DNA of 10,657 bases from Clostridia bacterium. GTDB lineage: Bacteria; Bacillota_A; Clostridia; Oscillospirales; CAG-382. Under the pieces are notes generated by a model, which was not told where the DNA came from, did not search any database, and saw only the letters and a list, made by a program, of their open reading frames with translations. The position numbers and the translations under genes were made by a program. Shown here piece by piece: positions 1 to 6,824 of the stretch; within the stretch, counting starts at the first letter, position 1, and every line of letters starts with the position of its first letter. The stretch is taken from assembly GCA_017517985.1 (NCBI GenBank), contig JAFWWX010000203.1, positions 1 to 10,657 on the forward strand, given 5' to 3'.

Positions 1-1085
1 ATTTTCAGAATATCACTTGCAGGATATACTGAAGCAAAAAGCATATCAACTTCTCCGTTTATAAGGCGCTGATAGGATGCGTGGCTCTTCGAGTGTTTCT
101 GCGGATATCGAGGATGTGTTTCACCATTACAGAATAATGCACTATATACCGCCTGTGTGAACGGATATGTAGAAGTTGAGCCATCAATCACAGGCATTTC
201 CTTATCAAAACCGAACATTTCTGCAAGCTCTGATGCATAAAGCTGGCAGTCATCTTGCGCGTTGTTAAGGATATATGCCACATCTGCTCTTGTAGCTGCT
301 TTTTGAGGATTAAGAATTCTTACAGGATTGTCAGGATCAGTGTTATCATAATCCGACACAATATTCTGCCCAATGAATTCATACGCATCTTTTGCCCAAT
401 CCGAAATCTTGTCTTCATCGGCATAGTTTGTAACGGAAGACTTTGAACATCTTAAATTTGCATATTCTAATGCTCTCGCTACCATAACTGTAATTTCTTC
501 TCTTGTTACATCTCTTTCAGGTGAAAATGTTTTTTCAGAATCACCCTTAATAAGACCATAATTATATGCAGAAAGAACTTCACGATAATACCACTTGTCA
601 CTTGTTACATCATCAAATATTCTTACTGTTCCCTGCATTGCGACTTTATTAAGTCCTAAAAATCTCAAAACCATTGCAACCGCTTCTGCACGGGTTACAT
701 TATCATAGATATTCGCTTCGCCTTTTTCGTTGCCTTTTATAACTCCGACTCTTGATAACATTCTGAAATCATGAAAATTCGAATCAGAATCGTCATTGTC
801 GGTAAATTGAATTTCTTCCGGAACAAAGGCTTCTATTTCCCTGTCTGCATTTTCTATCGGAACTGTTGCGTACACACTGCCGTTATATGACATTGAAAGT
901 GGAATAACCTCCCTGCTGTCCTTATATCTTGCACGTGTAAGCCAGGAGTTTCTGCCCTCTATATCATCAGGGAATGGGATTTTAACAGTTGTAAATGCTG
1001 CCGCGTGGGCTTCCTCAGCAAATGCACAGCCCGTAAACGGGAATACCATACATAATACTAAAATGATGGATATAACTTTTTTCAT
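1..1085 (-). CDS. SLH-anchored PstS-like phosphate-binding protein (3' end beyond window)
   Basis: Open frame of 361 complete codons that runs off the left edge. It begins at an ATG (1083-1085) with an AAGGAGG site (1095-1101) 9 bases upstream. Residues 1-24 are an export signal, either cleaved after AFA or lipidated at Cys20, whose FTGC lipobox is imperfect. Three SLH domains follow at about 94-145, 157-209 and 221-276, with the motifs TRAE, TREE and TRAD in the places usual for this fold. SLH domains bind pyruvylated cell-wall polysaccharide. From about residue 297 the sequence (VIDGSTSTYP, then HSKSHASYQRLINGEVDML) resembles the start of a PstS-type periplasmic binding domain; its GSTSTYP segment would form the ligand loop. 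The second half of that domain is outside the window. No pst permease gene is visible. It is the last gene of the run seen here, 46 bases after the 500-residue protein gene. SLH assignment is secure; PstS likeness is good but rests on about 65 residues. Confidence 0.82.
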   Translation of the reverse strand, partial: MKKVISIILVLCMVFPFTGCAFAEEAHAAAFTTVKIPFPDDIEGRNSWLTRARYKDSREVIPLSMSYNGSVYATVPIENADREIEAFVPEEIQFTDNDDSDSNFHDFRMLSRVGVIKGNEKGEANIYDNVTRAEAVAMVLRFLGLNKVAMQGTVRIFDDVTSDKWYYREVLSAYNYGLIKGDSEKTFSPERDVTREEITVMVARALEYANLRCSKSSVTNYADEDKISDWAKDAYEFIGQNIVSDYDNTDPDNPVRILNPQKAATRADVAYILNNAQDDCQLYASELAEMFGFDKEMPVIDGSTSTYPFTQAVYSALFCNGETHPRYPQKHSKSHASYQRLINGEVDMLFASVYPASDILK

Positions 1086-1101
1086 GCGTTTTCGCCTCCT
1101 T
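1068..1101 (-). repeat. 34-bp leader and signal-peptide repeat, copy 1
   Basis: This stretch holds the ribosome binding site, spacer, start codon and first six codons of the SLH/PstS-like gene. It matches 2617-2650 at 32 of 34 positions; the two differences are both in the spacer (1086 and 1089). An 18-base run (1068-1085) and a 10-base run (1092-1101) are identical between copies. Confidence 0.75.
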
Positions 1102-1131
1102 GTAATTTAAATTTGTTTCGTAAAACCTGCT

Positions 1132-2634
1132 TTATTGGGTATTGGAAATAGAGTCACACGCTTTTTCTATAACTTTTTCCAATGCTTCTTCATTAGATGA
1201 CATAAAAAATCCTTTATCGTTTATAACTCCTACTCCAAGGGTATAAGCATAGCTCGAATTATTCTTATCATAGAATTCAATTTCTTTTTTCAAACCACCG
1301 CCAGAGCCGTTTTTAGAATAATGAAAAAAAGAATCTGTATTAATTGTATTATATATTTCTGATATTACTTCATCATCGACAACAGTGTGCTCAACGCCAT
1401 CCGCAATGTTCTTTATAACCATATGGTCAATATCCTTTCTTGCAAGACCTGTCACTTCTTCAAAGGTCGAATACATATCTTCAAAATCGGTGTTCGACAC
1501 TTCTTCATTTTCAACCGCCTTAATTTCTCCTTTTTTGAGGTCAATCTCGTAATCGGTGTACCACTCGCTTGTATATCGGTCAACATGCTTGAATGTAACC
1601 TTTTCATTTTCTTTATCAATAACTAAATTTTGCGGCGAACGGTTTCTCATTTGAATTTCTTTTCCGTAATCTATATAGGTTCCATCTTCCCAGACCTGTA
1701 AAAGATTGTACGATGTCCACGATGTACCGGCCACAGATATATAGACAAAGGAATAATCATCTGTATCGAACCGTTCTCTTGGTTCTCCAACAGAATGAGC
1801 TCCAACAAAATGACCGATAATTTCTTCTCTTGTTTTATCCATGTCGGGCATATAGATTTTCTCAGCTTCCTTAACCTTTTCGGGATAATAATATGTAAAA
1901 GCAGTAAACTTATTATTATTTGACGGTCTGCGGAAATAATACCCTATTACTTCATCTTGAGCTTTTATGGGCACTACAACTTCTATGTCCGTATTGTCCG
2001 TTACATAATTGGGAAACTCAAAATGCTCTTGACCACCACCACAATGAAACTTTTCTTCAAAAGTTGCAGCAGCTTCCGTCATTGTTTCGTTGAAGGATAT
2101 CGTTATGTCCTTATCTCCTGAAATACCACTCCAAATACTATACAAAAATTCAAGACTTATTGTACGTTCTTTTTCATTCCATATGAATTTTCCGCCAATG
2201 GGCGAAAATGCATTATCATAACCCAAGTCCTCTATTGCAACAGCGGTTTTTCCACCTATGTTATATGTAGGGATAACCACATCATAAATTGAGGTTTTAA
2301 TGTCTGTTTCATATATTTTTCCTACAATTCTGCCGGGTGCAGTTTTGCTTTCTGATTTTCCTTCTACAAGATAATCTGTATCCAGTGAAAAGAACTTTAA
2401 TGTACGGGTTGAATCATCATAGATATATTGATGTGTGTTTTCTTTCAATATATCCTCAATAACAACGGCTGTTTTCCCACCGATATTGTACGATTTAACT
2501 TCAACACCGTTTATATATGCACGAATGTCTGTTGAATATATATGTCCAACAACATCACCATTAGTCGCAAATACTGATGTAGATATTGTTAATATCATAG
2601 CTAAACTTAAAATAACGGATATAACTTTTTTCAT
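1132..2634 (-). CDS. Secreted protein with tandem copper-amine-oxidase-N-like repeats and unknown C-terminal domain
   Basis: 500 residues. The ATG at 2634 has AAGGAGG at 2644-2650 with a 9-base spacer. The signal peptide ends near residue 23 (SVFA, then TN). Residues 27-82 and 102-163 are two copies of one domain: VGHIYSTDI matches VGKIYETDI, and YNIGGKTAVVIEDI matches YNIGGKTAVAIEDL; each ends in a strand like DSTRTLKF or KERTISLE. This resembles the copper amine oxidase N-terminal-like domain that is common in clostridial surface proteins, where no copper or oxidase role is implied. Residues 165-300 are unfamiliar. Residues 305-335 contain DGTYIDYG, shared with the neighbouring 632-residue protein (DGTYIQYG). 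Residues 400-498 (VIKNIADGVEHTV onward) resemble segments of two neighbours. There is no SLH domain or other wall anchor, so the mature protein may be released or held by partners. The molecular function is unknown. The upstream gene ends 40 bases earlier with no terminator between, which suggests co-transcription. Confidence 0.85.
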   Translation of the reverse strand: MKKVISVILSLAMILTISTSVFATNGDVVGHIYSTDIRAYINGVEVKSYNIGGKTAVVIEDILKENTHQYIYDDSTRTLKFFSLDTDYLVEGKSESKTAPGRIVGKIYETDIKTSIYDVVIPTYNIGGKTAVAIEDLGYDNAFSPIGGKFIWNEKERTISLEFLYSIWSGISGDKDITISFNETMTEAAATFEEKFHCGGGQEHFEFPNYVTDNTDIEVVVPIKAQDEVIGYYFRRPSNNNKFTAFTYYYPEKVKEAEKIYMPDMDKTREEIIGHFVGAHSVGEPRERFDTDDYSFVYISVAGTSWTSYNLLQVWEDGTYIDYGKEIQMRNRSPQNLVIDKENEKVTFKHVDRYTSEWYTDYEIDLKKGEIKAVENEEVSNTDFEDMYSTFEEVTGLARKDIDHMVIKNIADGVEHTVVDDEVISEIYNTINTDSFFHYSKNGSGGGLKKEIEFYDKNNSSYAYTLGVGVINDKGFFMSSNEEALEKVIEKACDSISNTQ

Positions 2635-2650
2635 ACGCTTTCGCCTCCTT
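2617..2650 (-). repeat. 34-bp leader and signal-peptide repeat, copy 2
   Basis: Ribosome binding site, spacer, start codon and first codons of the 500-residue protein gene. It is 32/34 identical to 1068-1101. The signal peptides that follow (MKKVISVILSLAMIL against MKKVISIILVLCMVF) also match, but the mature proteins do not. Confidence 0.75.
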
Positions 2651-2674
2651 TAAAATTTCGTTTTGATTGAACTT

Positions 2675-4573
2675 TTATTCTGCAGTTATGTCATATCCCA
2701 ACCGGATATATTTTCCTATAATAGAGTTAATATATGGTTTTGCTTTTTCATCCAATGATATACTCTTCTCGTTTTTGCTATCATTGAATGTTCCGCAGTC
2801 TGAATGATACATTATTGTTCTATCGCCGATTTTAATTTCACAATCATTCAAACAATCAGCAGTTCCTTCAGTCCAATCATTGCTTTCTTTGAGAATATCA
2901 AGTATTGCCTTTGAATCATCTGCGGAAAGAGTTTTTTCTTCTCCAGTACTTATATTTTTAATCGTAACTGTTTCGACTACTACAATCTCTGTCGGTCCAT
3001 CAGCACCACCTATAACATTCTTGCTTACACCGGAGTTCGCATATACTCTTACAAGAGTTACAATGGCCTGCTCTGTTGTATAGTTATCTTGCGGAGCAAA
3101 GTTGTTGTTGCCAACACCCTTCATAATACCCATATTGCAGATTCTCTGAATGGCACTCATTGACCAATTGGAAATCTGCTCACTATCTGCAAATTCAAAA
3201 TACAATTCTGTACTTGCTAAATCAGGATGAACAACATTGATAAGGCGATTTAATATTGTTGCCGCTTCTTCACGAGTTAATAAGTCATTGGGAGCAAACT
3301 CTGTTTCTGATTTGCCATATACAATGCCCATTTTTTGTAATCGTATAATATTGGAATTTGTCGTGTCTGTGAAAGGATTTGCGCCCGTTGCAACACCAAC
3401 CTGTTTCGCCACATTATAGCAGTAATTATATATAAGCTCACAAAAGTCTTCACGGGTAATAGCACCAGGAAAATTGTAGTTTCCACCGTAGTTTATAATA
3501 TTCAATGCCTTCGCTTTATCTATATCAGCCCATGCCCATTCACTTGCCTCAATAGATGTTGCAGAGGTTTTCGGCTCGGAATCCTCATTTTGAATTAAAT
3601 CATGGTAATATGCCATCGTTTTAAGACTTTCTTCATAGTCACAAGCTTTGTATGTAGTTTTATCAATGTGAAGGCTTGTTCCATATTGAATGTATGTTCC
3701 ATCCTTCATATAGAAGTTTATAAAATAGAGCCATCCACCGGCACCGCCCCCGGCAGAATCATCCAACCAAAATTGAACATCCTTAAAATCTTCAACAATC
3801 TTTTCGATCATAATAGATTCTGTTGTTGTAGCAGGTACTCTTTCACCCTCATTATAGTTAATGGCTATTTGAACAACATTCTCTGCAGAGATATTTGTCA
3901 GTTCTTCAAAGCTGTATTTCTTAACTGTTTCAGCACCCGGATCGCCACCACCAATGATAGCACTGTATTCAACATTAATTGCACTTTCATCCAACGGCTT
4001 GTTGAGTTCATATTTTTCAATGAGCTTCGTTACTGTTCTGTCATTTGATAATTCTCTTAAAGCTTCATCAATCAATATGTAAACCGTCTCATCCATTGTA
4101 GGCTCTGCTAAATCTTCATAAGGTGAACCTGACAATCCCTCTCTGAACACAATAGCATACTGTTCTCCATGTTTTGTAGAACGCTTACCATTTTCATCAA
4201 AAGTTATATTATATGTTTTCAAATACTCTCTTGAATAATCAATTATACTGTCTCTTTCTTCTGTAACCGTGATGGCAGAAATTGCACAAGCAACCTCTTC
4301 GTTTACTACTGCAGGAATGAGTTTGTCAAATGACATATCTACAAATTCAATATCAAAGCCAATTTTTTCACCTATGTAATTCATAAGGTCAATATCAAAA
4401 CCTGTGAGTTTGCCATTTTCATCATAATATTCAAACGGCTTAAAATCAGCACTTATAGCTACCTTGATTTTTGCTTTCTGCATAGGTCCGTCAACACCAT
4501 CTGCAAATGCTACCGTTGCCATAGAAAGCAACATTGTGATTGATAAGATAATAGATAATATTCTTTTCATCAT
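2675..4573 (-). CDS. Secreted protein: shortened amino-acid-binding domain, three SLH domains, IGGADGPT linker
   Basis: 632 residues. ATG ATG lies at 4573/4570 behind a GAGGAGGG site (4578-4585); the second ATG has the better spacing. The upstream gene's TGA overlaps this site, so translation is probably coupled. The signal peptide ends at about residue 24 (VAFA). Residues 35-190 resemble an SBP_bac_3 (GlnH/ArtJ type) binding domain: FKPFEYYDENGKLTGFDIDL, then ISAITVTEER with the arginine (107) expected to hold the ligand carboxylate. It lacks about 75 residues of lobe 2 and resumes at its terminal part (YAIVFREG, then TVTKLIEKYEL). Residues 232-325 and 535-620 look like copies of a domain also seen in neighbours. 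SLH domains lie at about 345-389, 400-447 and 459-511; the third has a degenerate motif (TTEQ). Residues 521-528 are IGGADGPT, followed by a Cys-containing C-terminal domain (Cys574, 578 and 593; YHSDCGTFND). It is probably a wall-bound surface protein with altered or lost ligand binding. Confidence 0.85.
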   Translation of the reverse strand: MMKRILSIILSITMLLSMATVAFADGVDGPMQKAKIKVAISADFKPFEYYDENGKLTGFDIDLMNYIGEKIGFDIEFVDMSFDKLIPAVVNEEVACAISAITVTEERDSIIDYSREYLKTYNITFDENGKRSTKHGEQYAIVFREGLSGSPYEDLAEPTMDETVYILIDEALRELSNDRTVTKLIEKYELNKPLDESAINVEYSAIIGGGDPGAETVKKYSFEELTNISAENVVQIAINYNEGERVPATTTESIMIEKIVEDFKDVQFWLDDSAGGGAGGWLYFINFYMKDGTYIQYGTSLHIDKTTYKACDYEESLKTMAYYHDLIQNEDSEPKTSATSIEASEWAWADIDKAKALNIINYGGNYNFPGAITREDFCELIYNYCYNVAKQVGVATGANPFTDTTNSNIIRLQKMGIVYGKSETEFAPNDLLTREEAATILNRLINVVHPDLASTELYFEFADSEQISNWSMSAIQRICNMGIMKGVGNNNFAPQDNYTTEQAIVTLVRVYANSGVSKNVIGGADGPTEIVVVETVTIKNISTGEEKTLSADDSKAILDILKESNDWTEGTADCLNDCEIKIGDRTIMYHSDCGTFNDSKNEKSISLDEKAKPYINSIIGKYIRLGYDITAE

Positions 4574-4583
4574 ATGTCCCTCC

Positions 4584-4841
4584 TCACTGTTCTAACAGGA
4601 TTATTTCATATTCCTTTTCAGGGATTTCAACACGACTTACATAACCATTTCCGTAACCCTTTGGCTCCGGTCTATCCTGCGGTATAATTGTTATGTAGTT
4701 TTTCTTTGGCTGCCCAAAATCAAATTCCCATTTTTCGCCTCTGTAAACTCCGTCATGGAATTCTAAATCTTTTGCATATACAACTGCTGATACGGTAATC
4801 AGTGCAACTATTGTAAGTATTATTGCAATGAGTTTTTTCAT
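4584..4841 (-). CDS. Small secreted protein of unknown function
   Basis: 85 residues. The ATG at 4841 has AAGGAGG at 4850-4856 with an 8-base spacer; this site overlaps the TAA stop (4855-4857) of the upstream gene, so the two are probably translated together. Residues 1-23 are a typical signal peptide (two lysines, a hydrophobic core, VYA before the cut). The mature part of about 62 residues is polar, with a Gly/Pro-rich middle (RPEPKGYGNGYVSR) and an acidic strand-like end. It has no cysteine, lipobox or second membrane segment. I do not recognise the family. It lies between two envelope proteins, so a small extracytoplasmic partner of either is plausible, but this is inference from position only. 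Confidence 0.75.
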   Translation of the reverse strand: MKKLIAIILTIVALITVSAVVYAKDLEFHDGVYRGEKWEFDFGQPKKNYITIIPQDRPEPKGYGNGYVSRVEIPEKEYEIILLEQ

Positions 4842-4854
4842 TATTCCGACCTCC

Positions 4855-6132
4855 TTACGATATAGCCTGAGAACCTATGTTGTAATCAGACCAGGTTCCC
4901 ATTTGTGGCCAGGATGCGGTACAATCGCCAAAGTAATATGCACCTGTTCCGCTACGCCATTTCTGAGCATCAAATTTAATCACACGAAGACCGTTATACT
5001 GTTCTTCAGCCTTCATGCTATCGGTAATTGAAAACAAAAGTCCGTCTTCCCAATAAAGCTCATCTTTGGCGATATATCCTTGTTCTCTTAATTCCTCAAA
5101 AGACAGTTGTAGACACGCAGCATTATGTGCTTTTGTGAATATATAACTGATTGCAGACTTTTCGCCCTCTGTCAGTTCTCCGGGTGCTTCGCTTAAATCA
5201 ATGCTGATATATTTTATACCGCCGTTAAGTCCGGCATCGACTTCCCACAAATCTTCAAGCACCTTTAAGTACAAGCCACTCAAATCATAAAGTGAACCAC
5301 CGGGGTTTTCTTGAGTTCCGATAGTATGTCCGTTTACAGATTTGCAGAAAGATGTAATATCAATGGGTTCGCCATGCTTTTGGGAAACATTATCAAAATT
5401 CCCTTCGTAATAAATATCTAACGGCATACCATCCTCTAAATCCTTGCATTCTGCCTTGTTTCCGTTTACGAAAATATCAATCTTGTTTGCATCAAGAGAA
5501 TATACAAAGTTTGTTTCCGTGCCTGCAAGGATAAGATTTCCGCTTTCTGCACCGTCAATAATTTTAAGTGTTTTATATCCGCTGTTTTTCTCTGCGGCAT
5601 TTACAAGGATTTTTTCAAGTTCCTTCATATCTTTATCAGATATTTTTGCCTGCGTATTACCTTTTCTAATTTCACTGCAACCTATTAAAACATTGTAAGT
5701 ATAATCATCATAAGTAATTGCATAATCAATAATTCCATCACAAGGCTCGTCTATGTATTTTGAGTTTTTAAGCAGGTTGGTAATAAAGTCAACATCAGCT
5801 TTATCTGAAACTTTAAATGTCTTGTTTTCACCGAAAGACTTAACATCTAAAACGACATTTGTTGGAACTTCATATTTCATAAACCAACCACCCATTTTAA
5901 CACCAATATTGCTCTCATATGGTTCATCAGGAGAAACACCGACATATCTTACTACTTTATAGCCAAGTCCCCAATATGTAACCTTGTTGCCATCAGCACT
6001 TACGATTTTTATACAACATTCAGGCTCATGACCTGTTGATACATTTGCGGTGTCAATGTATTTTGTAACTAAACCTGCTATAATAAGCACAAGTAGCACA
6101 ATAATTGTAATTATAATTCCTTTTTTCTTCAT
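4855..6132 (-). CDS. Membrane-anchored multidomain extracytoplasmic protein, unknown function
   Basis: 425 residues from the ATG at 6132, which has TGAGGTG at 6137-6143 just upstream. An ATG at 6144 in the same frame overlaps the upstream TGA but has no properly spaced site, so I prefer 6132. Residues 5-23 are one hydrophobic anchor with an MKKK start; the rest should face outside. Residues 38-90 form a conserved-looking segment (YWGLGYKVVRYVGVSPDEPY). Residues 93-180 resemble the domain repeated in the 632- and 500-residue proteins (KTFKVSDKADVDFITNLL, then DYAITYDDYTYNVLIGCSE). Residues 217-260 (INVNGK-like, LEDGMPLDIYYEG) suggest a small beta domain. Residues 283-425 are a C-terminal module (LYLKVLEDLWEVDAGLNGGI, KFDAQKWRSGTGAYYF, GTWSDYNIGSQAIS) that I remember from many clostridial hypothetical proteins, without a known role. 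Its place directly after the sigma/membrane protein pair suggests it belongs to the same regulated unit. Confidence 0.85.
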   Translation of the reverse strand: MKKKGIIITIIVLLVLIIAGLVTKYIDTANVSTGHEPECCIKIVSADGNKVTYWGLGYKVVRYVGVSPDEPYESNIGVKMGGWFMKYEVPTNVVLDVKSFGENKTFKVSDKADVDFITNLLKNSKYIDEPCDGIIDYAITYDDYTYNVLIGCSEIRKGNTQAKISDKDMKELEKILVNAAEKNSGYKTLKIIDGAESGNLILAGTETNFVYSLDANKIDIFVNGNKAECKDLEDGMPLDIYYEGNFDNVSQKHGEPIDITSFCKSVNGHTIGTQENPGGSLYDLSGLYLKVLEDLWEVDAGLNGGIKYISIDLSEAPGELTEGEKSAISYIFTKAHNAACLQLSFEELREQGYIAKDELYWEDGLLFSITDSMKAEEQYNGLRVIKFDAQKWRSGTGAYYFGDCTASWPQMGTWSDYNIGSQAIS

Positions 6133-6140
6133 ACTACACC

Positions 6141-6824
6141 TCATTCCCTGTAATCAGCACCAATGACAATACCGGACATTTTATCTACATAAAATGTAAT
6201 TGGTCCAAGAAGTCCATCAAGTTCAGTGTTGTAAGTGATTTTATAAAGGCTTTTCTCCGTAGTGTCAAAACTTTCATCAAACAAGTATATTGATGTATCG
6301 CCTTCTAAAATCACTTCTTCAATTTTTGGGTTTTCAAGATTGATTATAGTTTCTATTTCTTTATCACTTAACATTTCTCTTGCATTCTTTACCGCCTGTT
6401 CAGTTGTAATTATGGAAATGCTTTCTATTTCAGCATTCTTTTCGGTGCTATCTAAAGCATCGTACTCCTCGCCAGCCTCTTTAGAAAGAGCACCATTTGC
6501 TGGTTTGAATGCAGTTCCTGCAACAACATCTTGCTCCTTGTTGATAGAATTATTTATTGAATACTTATAATTCTCCAGTTCTTTTTTTTCGTTTGTTTTT
6601 TTGCCTGTTTCGGTATTTGCGATACTTTGTTCTTGGTATCCTGCATTATTTCCAAAATCGAAAATTTCGTTATTATACACACTGAAACATATCACTGCTA
6701 TAATACAAAAACACGAAAGAGATGATACGATCCTTGTTGTTTTTCTTCTTCGCACGTTTCGTTTTTCAATTTCTTTTTCGCTTCTTTTCAAGACTTGCTC
6801 TGCCATTTCTTCATAACTTTTCAT
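6141..6824 (-). CDS. Probable anti-sigma factor or sensor, single-pass membrane protein with PepSY-like outer domain
   Basis: 227 residues from the ATG at 6824, chosen because AAGGAGGG (6833-6840) sits 8 bases upstream; in-frame starts as far up as 6872 lack such a site. It overlaps the end of the sigma gene by 14 bases. Residues 1-31 are charged and cytoplasmic (EEMAEQVLKRSEKEIEKR, then RRRK), 32-50 form one membrane helix, and the rest lies outside. Residues 60-135 are low in hydrophobics and probably a flexible linker. Residues 140-226 (TTEQAVKNAREML, then YKITYNTELDGLLGPITFYVDKMSGIVIG) look like a PepSY-type fold with its usual closing strands. The cytoplasmic part is short and has no His-Cys-Cys zinc motif, so it is not a classical zinc anti-sigma factor. 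Position, topology and overlap support the anti-sigma role; sequence alone does not prove it. Confidence 0.78.
   Translation of the reverse strand: MKSYEEMAEQVLKRSEKEIEKRNVRRRKTTRIVSSLSCFCIIAVICFSVYNNEIFDFGNNAGYQEQSIANTETGKKTNEKKELENYKYSINNSINKEQDVVAGTAFKPANGALSKEAGEEYDALDSTEKNAEIESISIITTEQAVKNAREMLSDKEIETIINLENPKIEEVILEGDTSIYLFDESFDTTEKSLYKITYNTELDGLLGPITFYVDKMSGIVIGADYRE

Noticed and set aside
1132..2634. Copper amine oxidase enzyme
   Set aside because: Only the N-terminal-like structural domain is suggested; the catalytic domain, topaquinone tyrosine context and copper histidines are absent.
3602..4048. A 148-codon open frame on the plus strand
   Set aside because: It lies entirely opposite the 632-residue gene, has no good ribosome binding site, and its translation shows no domain; it is a by-product of the minus-strand coding sequence.
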